Of a stretch of DNA of 64,000 nucleotides, positions 44,709 through 57,327 are shown in pieces. Within the stretch, counting starts at the first letter, position 1, and the number at the start of each line of letters is the position of its first letter. The notes beneath the pieces were generated by a model. The model ran no database searches, was not told the DNA's origin, and saw nothing but the letters and a program-made list of their open reading frames with translations. A program made the position numbers and the translations under genes. The DNA lies in assembly GCF_029867415.1 (NCBI RefSeq), contig NW_026705417.1:186001-250000 (forward strand), read 5' to 3'. Origin of the DNA: Vicia villosa (taxonomy: Eukaryota; Streptophyta; Magnoliopsida; Fabales; Fabaceae).

Positions 44709-45298
44709 GGCGCCGTTTCCTGGCATCGCGTCGGGAAAAATGTGTGGCGCCGCGTGCTGCTAGTAAATTTTGAAAAGTTTAAAGATGCGTATCTTTTGAA
44801 CCGTTGGTCTGTTTTAAGTGCCGTTTCGAGCAGGATGGAGCTTATGAAGTATTCTTTAAGAGAGGATGATGAAATGAGCAGTAACTCGAGATTATTTTTA
44901 AATCAGGACTTTACTTGTTTTGATGAATGTTGTGTTGTGGACATATATGATGAGATGTAATGACACAAGCTATGTTTAAGACATTATTATGTGATGATTT
45001 GTTTGTTGGTATGATGAAGCCTATGAGATAGGTTCATGATGATGTGAATATCTTGTCTGTTGGTTGGATGATGTATTATTGACATATATGATGAAATGTG
45101 ACAATATAAGATGTCGTTTTGAAAAACATTATGATGTGATTATTTGTTGAGAATTGTATGATGATGATTGCTTTGTTTTGGAATGATGTGGATACATGTA
45201 TGTTCTTTCTTATTGATGATGATGATTGATATGGACACATGTATGTTCTTTAATGATGATGATGATTTATTGTATTTGAATGATGCTAATGTATATAA

Positions 45299-45351
45299 AC
45301 ATACTTTATGATGATGATGTTGATGATGATGATGATGATGATGATGAAATG
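45299..45351. repeat. (GAT)n/(ATG)n microsatellite
   Basis: About 45 bp of GATGAT repeats with one GTT interruption. Shorter runs are scattered over 45000-45290. Confidence 0.95.
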
Positions 45352-46162
45352 AGTATTTGAAGATGTTACTCATTAGACTTGACGATGGTATAAGTATGTT
45401 CATGTATGTTTGCATTCATTCATATTCATTGATGATGTTGTATCCATGATGATGTGTTGGATCAGTAAAGGGCATGATTCCCATTGTGTGGAATCTGTGC
45501 TGCAGGGCCGTATCTTGATGATGTTGGATCGGTCATGGGTTATTCCCATTTGATGATGTTGGTACCACATGCATAGTGTCAGTTGCATTCATATGCATGA
45601 TTTTTATAACATGATTGGATGTTATCCAGTGTTATGAATTTATTATGATGTGTTGGTGTGATGAGGATGAAACTTGTCTGAATTCTGGATATGTTTTCAA
45701 TTGGGTGAATGATGTAACTATGATGTGTTGTTATTTATGATTCAATAACATTTGTTATTTTGAATGAGACTCACCCTTACTGTTGACATTTTCAGATTGG
45801 CGAGTAGCAGCTTTTGGCTTTGGTGAGGATAGCTCATAGGCCAGTTTGTTTAAGTATAGCGTCGTGTCATGCTCTGATATTGTAACACTGGGGAACGCTA
45901 GTTTAGAGTCTATGATGTTACTCTATTGTGTTGTTATTGTATTAATTTTGTGGGATATTGCATAGATGATGTTATGCTTATCCGTATGATGAATATTACG
46001 TTGTGTAGAAACATGATTTTGTTAAATTGATGATTTGTCCCTAAGTGGAGCATGACAATCGATTTATGATAATTTGTTTTAAATTGAATTGTAACACCCT
46101 TGTTTTCATGTTTTACTCTGAATTATTTTATTAATTTCCGCGGGGTTTAGAAGGTTGTTACA

Positions 46163-48984
46163 ATAGTGGTATCAGACCAGGTTGGTCCGTCCGGCCAATT
46201 GTCGAGTCAGTTGAGTTGCACGACAGATGAATACTGTCGGCATATTATCCCTTGGTACGCGACATGTGAGTGAATCACTGTCGGCACTTGGTTGTTTGTT
46301 GCGGAAGTTGGTTTGAAACAAGTAGGGGAGAAGCTTCGCTTCTCGGTTATGTTTCAGTTATAAGATGATTGATTCAGTAGACTGTTGTTGGCAACAGTGC
46401 AAGTATTGTTGGAGTTGTTGTTTTCCGAATCAAAGGTGACTTGAAATTAGGACTTGACTGGTAAATTAAGTTGGAACATCTAGGAGGAAGATGATTAGAG
46501 GTAATTGATGATTAATTGTAGGAGAGAGAAATTAGGATGTTGCAATGTATCAGCTCTACTGTCGTGCTGCGAAGTTGTCAATAGAGTAGCCTTACGTCTC
46601 GAAAGAGGTTCAGCTGCAAGTTTGCAAAGAGGATTGATGTCGTAATGTTCCAGAAATTGCACTTCGGCGATGGGATGTGTTGCTCAAGTTATAATAATGT
46701 TTGGAAGTGAAGAGATATGATAAGGAGTTGTTTGGAATGTGATCGAGTTGAAGAGAATGAGTTTTAGAGTGAGATTTTCGTAAGCAAAACGCAGGAAAAT
46801 TGCTGAATAGCTGCAGAACTTCGAAAATTCATAACTGGAGTTTTGGACATCCGATTTGAGTTCCGTTTGAAGCGTCGGAAAGCTAACAAGATGAAATTTA
46901 TTATAAAAATGGTTGCAGAAGCTGTAACATAATTAATTGTGACAGAATGACGTTGGAAAGAGGTGAAGTTACGGTTACTCTTGTTCTTAGAACTAGACTT
47001 ATTGGCACTGCACGGGATGTCAATGTCAGCGTTGGACGGATTGAAGGAATAATTAGAAGGTTGTTGAGGAGTAATTTTAAGAATTGAATATACCATTTGA
47101 AGAGTTTTGGGAATACCGTATAGAGCGTCGCCGCATGATGTCGATGTTGCATTTAGGATGACGTCGGAAAATTCATATCTTGAGTTCCGAGTGTCAGATT
47201 AATGTGCCGTTTGAACCTACGAAGAGGAGATATTATGTTCTACCTTATGGGAGAGTTATAAATAAAGTAGGGTGACCCTATGAGGAGAGATTCAGAAGTC
47301 GGTTAAGGAAGCGCGAAACTTGTTGAATAGGAATGCCTACTACCGCAATTGTTTGAAACAAAGTTAAGTATAACATGTTGTTGATGAATAAGTGAATGAG
47401 ATGTTCGGTCATAAAGATGATTTGAGTACTGATGGATTTTAGTGAGAAGTGAATTAGTATTAAAGGTGGAATAAACTTTAGAACTCTTGGATTCGTATTT
47501 GTGAGGCCAAAGTAACGATAGGTATAAAAGAAGAATTGTAGAGAATTTCTAACACCTATTGATGTGAGGAAGACTTTGTTGAGGCTTCGAGTGGAATGAT
47601 ATTTGGGCGCGAAAGATGTCATGGGATTTAGAGTAAAACAACGAGTTATGAATGATGTCACGATTTTTTGCTAAGATGAGGATTTTGATTTGGAGCGAGA
47701 TGAATAGTAATGTACGAGTATATTAGTGATTATGAAGTTGGAAGTACTTAACAAGTGTGTGATGCTAAGTGACTATGAAGAGGATTGTTTAAAATGTTTG
47801 GACGTCGGTGCCTCACCGATAAGATCCAATGAGAGGGAAGTGTGCAAGTTGTAAAAACTCAAAGTGAATTATTGAACTATGACGATCTTAATGAGTTTGA
47901 GTGCAAACTCGGAAAGGACACTATTATGTAGTAACGACGGTTTATGCTTACATATGGTTGTCGGCTATCTATTGACAAATTGAGGACTTGATCACCCTTA
48001 ATCTCTTGTTGATAGTAGGCGGAATCATATAAATAGGATGAACTTGTTTTGTTACCTTAGTGGTTTAAAAAGTGATGAATACTAAGCCGTGAGAATAATC
48101 ACTCACTATGTTGCGTGAACTTATGAAAGAATGAATATGAAAGAGTGATGTGGAGTCACACAACGAAAGTGTGGTGTGGAGTAGTGTTATGAGTACTATT
48201 CGTGGGAAGTGGGGAATTAATATGTCAGGAGCCTACATAGAGAATATGTATTGATCTATATGTTGGATTTAGGATCTAGTGGATGTAACGATGTTGTATC
48301 ATAGAATTAGAACTTTTTTTTGATAATTGTCGAGATGATGAATATGTTATTATGGTTGTACCAGGTTGACGAGTATGTATTCGGCGAAGTTAAGACGTTG
48401 AGTTGATACTATATGATGCTATAATAATTTATGTGTTGTTGTAAGGTGTTATATAGATTTCTAGATATAATGAGGAATTATACTCTATGAAGGAAGAAGT
48501 TGATTTAATTCTTGGAGACGAGTGGGACTCAGTTGATGCTGATGAGTGTGATTATGATTACTTGTGTGTGCTCGTTCTGATGGTTAGAATGTTTAAATAG
48601 AAGAAGTAAATCAGGAATTTGTTTTTAGTACGTTTAAGTATTGCTAAGTGGTAAATTAGTACCATGTGTGGTAAAGGAAGATTTTAAACGAATGAGTAAA
48701 GAGATTCATAATTGGGTAAAACTAAGAAAATCCAACTGGTGATGATGATTGTAATGAGTAATCAGAGTAGTGCAGCAAAAGCGAAATGTAACATGTTGGA
48801 TAATTGCTGATGTGACTTAAGAGGAGTCAGATAGTTGAAATCCAATGATATGGGAATATTATTATTGAGTTTCTTGAAGGAAGCAGTTAGTGAAAAGTGT
48901 AAGTATTACTTTATCGCTCAGATGGAAAAGCGTGTCTAAGGTTGCTATGTTCGGTAGATGGAATCCATTACTGCATTGTTGATC
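46163..48984 (+). mobile_element. Primer site and decayed interior of the Tekay-like element
   Basis: TGGTATCAGACC at 46167-46178 follows the LTR by 4 bp and fits an initiator tRNA-Met primer site. For the next 2.8 kb I see no gag, protease or pol text in any frame; ORFs are short and without motifs. Either strongly decayed or a non-autonomous interior. Confidence 0.5.
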
Positions 48985-50362
48985 AATTGTGATCATACCA
49001 TGGATTGTGTAATTGTATAGATCATACCATGGATTGTAAAACGATTAATAAATTGACCCTAACCTAAATTAGCTAAATTAAATTAATTGAATAAAATAAA
49101 TTATAAGGGAAGCATAATCCTAATTTTACTAATTATGTCAATTTTCCTAAAAAACTAAGTCATTGTTTTATTTAAAAAGGAAAAAGGGTTAGAGGTTTTT
49201 TTTAGGTTTTTATGGTGATAAATCTTAAATCTTAAGGGTTAGTGAACAAAACTAAAAATAAAATTAATGGTTAAAAAAAGAGATTTTACCAAGATTTTCA
49301 AGGGCAATGAAGCAAAAAAAAATAAGTGTAAGGAAGAATTGACACCTTCTTCCCTTTGGCCAAAGGATGTATTTGGCCAAATACCAAAAGGTTTTTGGCC
49401 AAAAAAGCAATTGGAGTACCAACCACTTGGTCAATCCATATAAATCCTGCTCATAAACCAACGCAATGTTACGGTTAAGAAAACAAATGGAAAAATAGAA
49501 AAGTGATTAAAATAAAATCAAAAAAATATAAAAACCTGATTATATATCAAATAAAATAAGAACACGAAACTACAATTTTTTTTAGATTTTATTGAAAATA
49601 GAAATTAAATCAAATAAAATAGAAAAAATAGAAATTATTCTACGATTTGTTTCTGAACTTCTGGAAAAAATTCGTAGCAAATCAAAACAGTAGTTTCAGA
49701 ATTCGACTGATAGGCTGGAAAATTTATCACTGTTCTGCAACCGGAATTGCAACCCTGGAGAAGGAGAACTAGGAAAAAAAATTTTTTGTTTTTGTGAGAA
49801 GAGAGAGCCCAAAGGTTAGAATTGTTAGTCCTCTTTCTCATCATGAATTAGGTTATAAGAAAAATAATTATAGTAAAATTATGGACCAAATCAAAGCCCT
49901 AAAATCAATTTGTTTTAATTCTAATAAAAAATGAAGTCAAACTAATTTAATAAGACTGACTTGTTCCCTAAGTTATAAAAGTGCTAAAAATAGGACAAAT
50001 AAGATTAAATATAAATGAAAATAAAATTAAAACTATAGTAAGAAACAAATAAAAGAAAAAGTGTTAGATGTGGGATTTGAACCCGGCACTTTGTACTTAC
50101 AAGCCTTACCTCCTTACTAGTTGTGCTATATTATTGGTTTGAAATAAAAGCCAATTGAAAGTGTATGAAGCATGGGAAAACATTTTGCTATTTATTAAAA
50201 TATAAATAATTTAAGAGTAAATTATTATATTTTAAAATAGACATTAAATCGAATTTATAAAGTTCAAGACGTAAATGTGAATAACCTCAAAATTTTATAA
50301 AAAATTCAATTTTGAAATTATTTGAATATTTGAATATGGTGGGCAAATTTTGGGGTATGACA
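48985..50362 (-). repeat. Third Ogre-type LTR fragment
   Basis: The right end GGGCAAATTTTGGGGTATGACA is the minus-strand LTR start of Ogre/Tat type. At its left, 'tgatcaat.gtgatcataccatgg' resembles the Ogre-A LTR near 19027-19050. AT-rich, noncoding, with a tRNA-like module at 50067-50135. The left end is uncertain; no TSD found. Confidence 0.6.
50067..50135 (-). other. tRNA-like module in the third Ogre-type LTR
   Basis: On the minus strand TAGCACAACTAGTAAGGAGG (A-box-like) and, 30 bases later, GCCGGGTTCAAATCCC (a good B box). There is no full cloverleaf acceptor stem. Compare the module at 755-825. Confidence 0.5.
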
Positions 50363-51631
50363 ATGAAGATGCGTCTTATATTTTCCATTCATCATTACAA
50401 GGTTATTCCTTGAAGAAGCTCAGACTATCTCAGATAGGGGGAGTGACTTCTTATGTCAAGAAAAGTGTCTTGGTCAAAAATACTTTAACATCATGAAGAA
50501 AATGTGACATTATTGTCAATTATCTATGAATGGTTGAATCTAACCATGTGCAACTGGAATCCACAATTCTTTCTCTACACTGATGAGGTAGATGTTTGTC
50601 TACAAGTATTGAAAGATTCTTCACGATTGCATTAAACAGTCTCAAGGTGTTCAGAACAACAGAAGTCTATGTCAATGACTAGTGAGTCAGAAGAGTAAGT
50701 GGGGAGTCTTTTATTTGGTCCATGGGATACTTTGTCTTGATCTTTTGAAGAATCTTGAGCTATGTGCTTAAAGGGATGAAAAGTGACAATGCCTGACACG
50801 ATGTCATGACATGTTTCAAGACATTGAATATTCTGAGTCAAACAAGGAAATCTGTCTTGAAGTTTATCTACACATCAGTGGTCGGTGTAAATTACAATCA
50901 ATGACTATGCATACACTGGTATTTTAAGATAACTCCTATCAGAAAAAACAGTCAAAAACTGCTTTGGAAAGAGTAATTGCTTTTGGAACTATTTCCTAAT
51001 TAATCGTTTGACCGTTGGACAAGACTAAAGACCATCGTTAATTCCTATTATCTTAAATGGTTATATAATGGCGTCTCTACAGATTACAGAAATCAAACTC
51101 TCTCAAGATGTCATTCATGTGTGTCCTTATGAGTCGTGTCGGGGTTTGATATTGTGATGGGTTTCTTTACCAAAACCTGTTCAAAAAAAGAAAAACACGG
51201 GTTGGGGATGTTGGTTGTCTCTACCATGGTTTTTTCTACAATAACAACAACAATGTTCCATCATATACAGCCTTCAGTATAGGAATCATTTTCGTTGTGA
51301 TTTGTGATCTGAGTTATGAACACAATTGTTATTTGTGTTCTGAGTTACGAGGAATAATGGCAAGAATCCATTCTTGGTCTCTCTTAAAACTTGAGCTAGG
51401 AGTAAATTTGTAGTTGCAGACAACGGCTGTCTCCCAGATTTGAATGTTCACATTCTATTGCAGATTATGACATTGGATCAATCTTTGTCATATTATGGCT
51501 AAAAAAGGGGAGAGATACTGATGTTGATTTTGCTACTGTCAAAAGAAGAAAACGTGGCCTTGTTGTCTAGAAAGTTGCTGCTGGTTATTATACACGCATA
51601 GTTTTATCCAAAATAAGCCAAAGGGGGAGAT
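50363..51631 (+). mobile_element. 3' part of a SIRE-type element upstream of a shared LTR
   Basis: Noncoding remains. Two purine phrases are typical of SIRE 3' regions: 'tattatggctaaaaaagggg' (about 51490) and the polypurine tract CCAAAGGGGGAGAT (51618-51631) directly against the LTR at 51632. A TGTCATGACA dyad with a half-site 12 bp upstream lies near 50804. The left end meets the Ogre-type LTR at 50362. Confidence 0.6.
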
Positions 51632-53318
51632 TGTTGATGCTTTGTTTTGTATTATTGTCTAATTGGAATTTATGTTTGGCTAAAACATATAATAGCAGCA
51701 AAAGGTATTTAAATGTAAGTCTTGCAATTATAAAAGAACAAAACAGGTACAAGCTAGATGTTTTGTGGAATGTCGTTGTGAGTGCAAGGTGTGTTTTAAG
51801 TGATGTCAAAACTTGCTATTAAAGATTGGATGTGTCTCAAGTCAACCATGCAAAATAGGAAGCTTCAATATACTCTAAGTAAGCAAATTTGAAAGTTCCA
51901 GGCTCACAAGTCGACCTACGTAGGATGTGAGTCAACTCACACATTGGAAGACTCAGTCTTCTAGCATTTTGAGGTCTTCAGGTCGACCTACAAGAACCTT
52001 AGGTCGATGCATGGAATTTTGGGTAAATCTCGGGTTTGATCAGGTCGACCCTCAGGTCGACTCATTCTGGAATGCTTGTTGGGTCAGCGTGCATCAATTC
52101 ATGGCCCTATTTAGGTCGACGCATGGACAATTGAGGAAACCTCGGGTTTGAACAGGTCGACCCTTAGGTCGACTCATGAAAGTAATAGGTCAATGCACAT
52201 GAAGCATAGGTCGATGCATGCATACAATTTTGGCAAGCTGCTGGAACCCCGAGTTTGAACAGGTCGAGTCTATCATTCTTCAGGTCGACCTGTCGCTTCG
52301 AATCTCAGAATTCCTGCTGTTTGTTTTGCTATTGCGGTTCTTGGAATAAAATGAAATCATTGTAGTTTTGTCATAATAGCAAGAAAGTGAAACATATACA
52401 AAAGGCTCTTATCATCTTCAACCTCTCACTCATCCATTGACAACTACACGTAACAATTTTTGTTAATCATGGTGAGGAGCGTGTGTTGATAACGTTCGAC
52501 GGTAGATTCAGTTCTTGTTTGAGTTAAGAGATTGTGGGTTTTTCTTGAATAAAACCTTAGGGTTTTGTCCTCCAAGATTAGGTGTGATTTGGGGGTTTTT
52601 GACGATCGCTTTACTTCACAAGTATCCGACTGTGCTTAAGGTTTTGAGGGATTCGTAATTCGCTCAACAAGCAAGCAGCAACTGGAGAATAGAGAAGGAA
52701 GGATTGGGGTCGAGATTCATCGGGATCGTCGATAATCACTTGGTTCTACTTGAATCAAGGGAAGAGAAGTGTTTAGATTCAATTTTATTGCACTATTGTA
52801 ATTGGTAATCGGTAAACTCTTCTCTTGTTAATACAATTTGCATTTAATACATACTATCCTAATTCTGTTTGGAGTTAGGGGCAGACGTACCCTACGCGAG
52901 GACGACAAGGGGAACAACCTAAACAAATACCGCATTCTTTCTTTTTTTTCGCTTTATCTTTTCATATTTGTTTGTGGTAAAATCCATATTTGATTAAAAG
53001 TTGAAACTTGGTGAAAAGCGCTCACCATGTGTTTGATAAAATTCCAAATTCAACTTTTGCTCAGTTTTTGTTAAACAGTTGATTGTGAGTAATTACATAT
53101 TGTGTGTAGATTAACAAATTGGTAATTCCGTTGAAGTACGGAATTTCGTTTCATTAATTCTCATCTGGTTTTGTTCACACGTATCCGGCATCGAATAGCT
53201 TGATCATTCTAGACTATTTGTTTGTTTATGGGGCATCAAGTTTTAAACACTAATATTTTGTAAAATTTGAAAACGGTGGTCTATTCACCCCCTTCTAGAC
53301 CCACCTTATCGTCTAACA
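51632..53318 (+). repeat. SIRE-B LTR
   Basis: 1687 bp, TGTTGATGC...TCGTCTAACA. It ends like SIRE-A LTRs (GTCTAACA) and is followed by a primer site, so it serves as a 5' LTR; yet a polypurine tract precedes it, as for a 3' LTR. Its palindrome array lies at 51909-52290. Confidence 0.85.
51909..52290. promoter_or_regulatory. GGTCGACC array in the SIRE-B LTR, 21- and 12-bp steps
   Basis: TCGA (or TCAA) cores at 51911/51932, 51983/52004, 52045/52057, 52115, 52157/52169/52190/52211 and 52264/52285. Steps inside groups are 21 or 12 bp only. The second member of many doublets has drifted (GGTCGATGCAT). Confidence 0.75.
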
Positions 53319-53319
53319 A

Positions 53320-53333
53320 GTGGTATCACGAGC
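53320..53333 (+). other. Primer binding site of SIRE-B
   Basis: GTGGTATCACGAGC right after the LTR; one extra C compared with TGGTATCAGAGC types. Confidence 0.8.
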
Positions 53334-55075
53334 GCTGATCAAAAAGGGGCGTATAATAAAGTGCTTGTTTTCACCGGAGAAAACTATAGTTATTGGAAAG
53401 CCTGTATGTGTATTCATATCAACTCCGTTGATAAAAAAATATGGAATGTCATCCTCAATGGTCCTATGGCTATTACCATAACCAATGATGCTGGTGTTAC
53501 CAGAATTAAACCTGAATCACAATGGGATGAAAAAGATGAAAAGAATTATGCGTATGATTGGAAAGCTAGAAACATGATTATAACTTCCTTAGGGGTTGAT
53601 AAGTATTTTTGCATATCACATGGCCAAACTGCTAAGGCAATGTGGGATGCTTTACAAGTCGCCCATGAAGGAACAAATTATGTTAAGCTAGCTAGAATCA
53701 ATACTTTGACGCAAGAGTTTGATCTCTTTCACATGAAGCAAGGTGAAACCATTGCGGAAATGCAAAAGAGATTTTCTCATATTATCAATCGTTTACACAC
53801 TTTAGGAAATATTACTCTCAATGTTGTTGCTACTAATAAAATTTTGAGATGTCTTAGAAGGGAATGGCAACCTAAAGTCACGGAAATCAAAGAAGCCAAC
53901 AATCTTACTACTTTGGATCTTACGGATCTATTTGGAAAGCTTGAAAAACATGAGCAAGATCTCATGAACCTAAACAAGCATAAAAATAAAGAAAAGAAAG
54001 AGAAGTCAAAGGACACCGAAAAGAAGTCTATTGCCTTAAAGGCTTCAAGTTCAAAGTCATCCACCAAATATGCGTGTGGTAGTGAATCTAGTGACGAAGA
54101 TGATAGTCCGGATGAAGATATGGGATTGCTCATGAGAAAGTATAATAAGTATCTTTGGGAGATTGAAATCAAGCATTCGGATAACAATCTCGTCAACTAT
54201 AGACGTCAAACAAAGCCTAACAAGCAAGATGAGAGTAAGAAAACTAAACCTAAAGGGTCTTGTTACAATTGTGGTAAGCCGGGTCATTACAAGCCGGATT
54301 ACCCTTCGCTTAAGAAAGATAAGGCAAAGAATAAACCTTAAAAGAATCCAACAAAAGGAAGAATAGCTTATATTGCTTGGGAAAGTGATAGTGACTCCTC
54401 TAGCAAAGAAAGCTCGAGTGATGAAGAGGAAACGGTCAACCTATGTTTCATGGCACATCAAAAGAAGAAAAAGATTATAAGTCATGAGAAATATAATAAT
54501 GTTGATAATATGTCTTATTTTGAGTTAAAACATGCCTTTGATACTTTACATCATGAAGCTAAGGAAGCTTTTAAGCGCTTAGCTTCAAATAAAAAGATTT
54601 TCTCATACCTTGAGAAGAAAGTTTCCGATTCCAAAAAGGAAGTAGAAACTCTCTAGGAATCTATGATTGAAAGTATCAAAGACAAAGGCAAAGATGACAA
54701 GAGTTCTTGGTTTAGATGGGGGGATGTGAAACTTGCCATATTTGGCAAAAAGAGGTTAAAACTCTCAAAGCTAAATTAGACAAGGCTTCACTACCTAAGA
54801 TTACATATGCCATTGATCGATCATATTTCAAAAATAGTATGGTAAATCCATATCAACGATTTACTTATGTGATAAAAGACCAATTAAGCAAATGTAATGA
54901 CCATTCCTACTTAACGTGTCTATATTGTTGCAAAAGGGGTCATACCATTAAGAAATGTCGCTTTAGGAGATTTTTGGTTCCTAAAGGTGTTTTCAAATGG
55001 ATTCCCAAGAGCAACCTTTGTTTCACTCACACACAAGGACCCAATGAAAATTGGGTAACTATTTCCCTTGTTTAA
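53334..55075 (+). pseudogene. SIRE-B gag
   Basis: Gag text begins right after the primer site (KGAYNKVLVFTGENYSYWKACM) with no ATG; the usual leader and start codon are gone. The core is well kept (DWKARNMIITSLGVDKYF, AHEGTNYVKLARINTLTQEF, LRREWQPKVTEIKEANN). The first CCHC knuckle reads CYNCGKPGHYKPDY, so its last Cys is Tyr. Stops at 54339 (TAA) and 54654 (TAG) and a frameshift near 54710 follow. The second knuckle region has CLYCCKRGHTIKKC. It ends with TAA at 55073. Same family as SIRE-A gag and supplies the segment missing there. Confidence 0.9.
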
Positions 55076-55083
55076 ATTTGTAG

Positions 55084-55976
55084 GTGGAATGTTTTGAGCC
55101 ATCCGAGAGAAGATGGTTCCTAGATAGCGGATGCTCAAGACATATGACGGGTGACTTATCCCTATTCTATGACTTTGTGGCTAAGAAGAAAGGATTTGTG
55201 ACCTATGGTGATAACAACAAAGGTGCTATACTCGGCAAAGGTAGTGTAGGTAATCCCTCTTCTACTACTATCTCAAACGTCCTTCTAGTTGAGAGTCATA
55301 AACACAATCTTATTAGCATCAGTCAATTGTGTGACAAAGGATACTTGGTATCTTTTTCAAAAGAAAGTTGCACAATTAGAAACAATGATAAGAAAGATGA
55401 TGTGTTCAAAGGCCCAAGGGTAAATAATGTATACATGCTTGATCTAAATAAGGTATCAACGACTGAGGCCAAATGTCTTACCACTATGAGTGAAGACTCA
55501 TGGCTTTGGCATAGACGTCTAGCTCATGTTAACTTTGACTTGCTTAATAAAATCGTTTCAAAAGACCTAGTAGTTGGCCTACCTAAAATTAAGTTCTCCA
55601 AAGATCACTTATGTGATGCATGTCAAATGGGGAAGAAAACAAGGATCTCGTTTAAATCAAAAAACATTGTATCCACAACGAGACCCCTTGAACTTCTTCA
55701 TATGGATCTTTTTGAACCATATAGAATAAAAAGTCTAGGTGGGAGCTATTATGGTTTTGTCATAGTAGATGATTTCTCTAGGTATTGTTGGACGATCTTC
55801 TTGGCAAGCAAAAGTGACACTTTCTCCGCATTTGAAAAATTTTCCAAAATGTTTCAAAATAAATTGAACACTAGCATTGTCTCCATCCGAAGTGATCATG
55901 GGGGTGAGTTTGAAAATCATCTTTTTAAAGATTTTATGGAAATCATGGCATTAATCATAACTTCTCGGCGCCACGG
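55084..55976 (+). pseudogene. SIRE-B pol, part 1: protease, pre-integrase, integrase core
   Basis: Starts with ECFEPSERRWFLDSGCSRHMTG, the copia protease active site. Then LWHRRLAHVNFDLLNKI and CDACQMGKKTRISF form the GAG-pre-integrase zinc region. LELLHMDLFEP (first catalytic Asp) and SIRSDHGGEFEN (second) are the integrase core. A one-base shift near 55938 leads into HGINHNFSAPRT, where the Athila-B element is inserted just before the Glu motif. The fragment lies downstream of SIRE-B gag in the usual copia order. Confidence 0.92.
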
Positions 55977-55981
55977 ACTCC
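55977..55981. repeat. TSD ACTCC of Athila-B (left)
   Basis: ACTCC at 55977-55981 and 62259-62263. Removing the element and one copy restores RTPQQNGVVERENR across the joint. Confidence 0.97.
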
Positions 55982-57310
55982 TGATCAGAAAAATACCAAG
56001 TGTACTATTTTCACCGATGTAGTTATAATGAGTTTACCCCATGTATCGATCTCGAGGATTACGTAGGAAATACAAATTATTATTATAAGTCAATTAAACA
56101 AAAAAAACATAAGGGTGTTGTTTTAATGATTAATGAAATAAGTTGAAATAATACAAATATTGGTGAAATTAAAATTGAACTTTTTATAAAATGAGAATAA
56201 TGCCAAGGTAAGGTGTGTGATTTGCTTTATAACTCCTCTAGATTAAGATCTCTTTAACAAGTTCATAGAATTCAATTATTTATTCTTAAGGATGTTCTCC
56301 TAAGTCCTTAGTGAAAAGCTTTTGGTTTATAATCCTATTACCTAAGTCCTTAGAGACATAGGAGAAAACCAAAGCTGAGATTAATCAAGAATTTCTAAAT
56401 AACCTTACGGTATCCCTAGACCTAGGTGATAACTATAAGGTTCAATTGTATACAAACCTTAACAATTATAGTCCTACAAATTGTTAACCACAAAACAATC
56501 CTTATTGATCCGATAAAGACAGCATTAAAAACATTATACAATTGAAGTGAATAATACGAACAATTGATTAACGAAATACGGAATCCAGAGTCATTACAAA
56601 TCAAATCAGGGACACCCCCTAGCATTGGGGGGTTTAGCTTCTCATAATATTCAAGAAACACAAAGCAAAGAATTTAGACATTACAAAGATAATTAGGAAC
56701 TTTGATCTTCAATGGTGTCCACCGTTGAATCTCTCCGTCTCCGAAACCCTTGATGAAGCTATCTTCTCCTCTTTCTGCAATTCTATCGTATGATGCAAAA
56801 AGTGTCTTCTCCTTCTCTCCAAATCACTTTTAATCTCTCTAGTTTTTCAGGTCCAAGACAAAATACCCAAAATTCCCTTGGTGCTTTAAAAAATATCAAA
56901 ATAAAAAATCAGAATTTCTGTCCGCACCAGCTGACACGGCCGTGTCACTTGACACGGGCAGACCGTGTCAGCTTTTACCACTTTGGGGAGGTTGCTTCAA
57001 GAGGTCTGACACGGCCGTCTCAGGTGACACGGGCTGCCCGTGTCAGCCTCTGCCTATCCACTCTATTTTTGCCCTTCTTCCTCTTTTCGTGTACCACTTG
57101 GACTTGAGATCTTTCTTCAATCCAAAGCCAACCTAAAACGATTACCAAACGAGATCAAAAGCACCTAATAGACAAAGATAAATGGCACAAAAAACAAAAT
57201 GCACACAAATTAACTAGAACTAAATGAATCAAAGTGTTACAAAGTGTTACCAAGTATGACGATCTTATGCCGAATTTATGATGAAATTAAGTAGAAATGG
57301 TGACCGATCA
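55982..57310 (-). repeat. Athila-B 3' LTR
   Basis: 1329 bp. Its inner 230 bp (about 57080-57310) match the 5' LTR remnant at 62015-62258. It includes the ACACGGCCGTGT array. Confidence 0.93.
56933..57044. promoter_or_regulatory. Two GACACGG..CCGTGTC doublets in the Athila-B LTR
   Basis: Doublet 1: GACACGGCCGTGTC (56933-56946) and GACACGGGCAGACCGTGTC (56951-56969). Doublet 2: GACACGGCCGTCTC (57008-57021) and GACACGGGCTGCCCGTGTC (57026-57044). Centre-to-centre distance is 20.5 bp in both. Each doublet pairs a 14-bp and a 19-bp palindrome in the same order. Confidence 0.82.
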
Positions 57311-57327
57311 CAACCCCAAACTTATCT
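57311..57327 (-). other. Polypurine tract of Athila-B
   Basis: The minus strand reads AAGTTTGGGGTTG into TGATCGG, the same layout as the gag-pro element's AAGTTTGGGGGAGTT. Confidence 0.75.

Larger units (their letters stand above)
44062..46162 (+). repeat. Tekay/Del-type chromovirus LTR, left-truncated
   Basis: Ends with CGGGGTTTAGAAGGTTGTTACA next to a tRNA-Met primer site. GC-rich words at 44627-44708 and a (ATG)n tract are typical of legume Tekay-like LTRs. The left end is lost at the Ogre-B LTR. ORFs within (for example 44697-44960) have no domain. Confidence 0.65.

Noticed and set aside
44697..44960. Possible small host gene in the Tekay-like LTR
   Set aside because: No domain. It lies within the LTR and starts in the palindrome array.
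46163..48984. Tekay chromodomain integrase expected here
   Set aside because: No pol or chromodomain text found in any frame, so only the LTR and primer site support the assignment.
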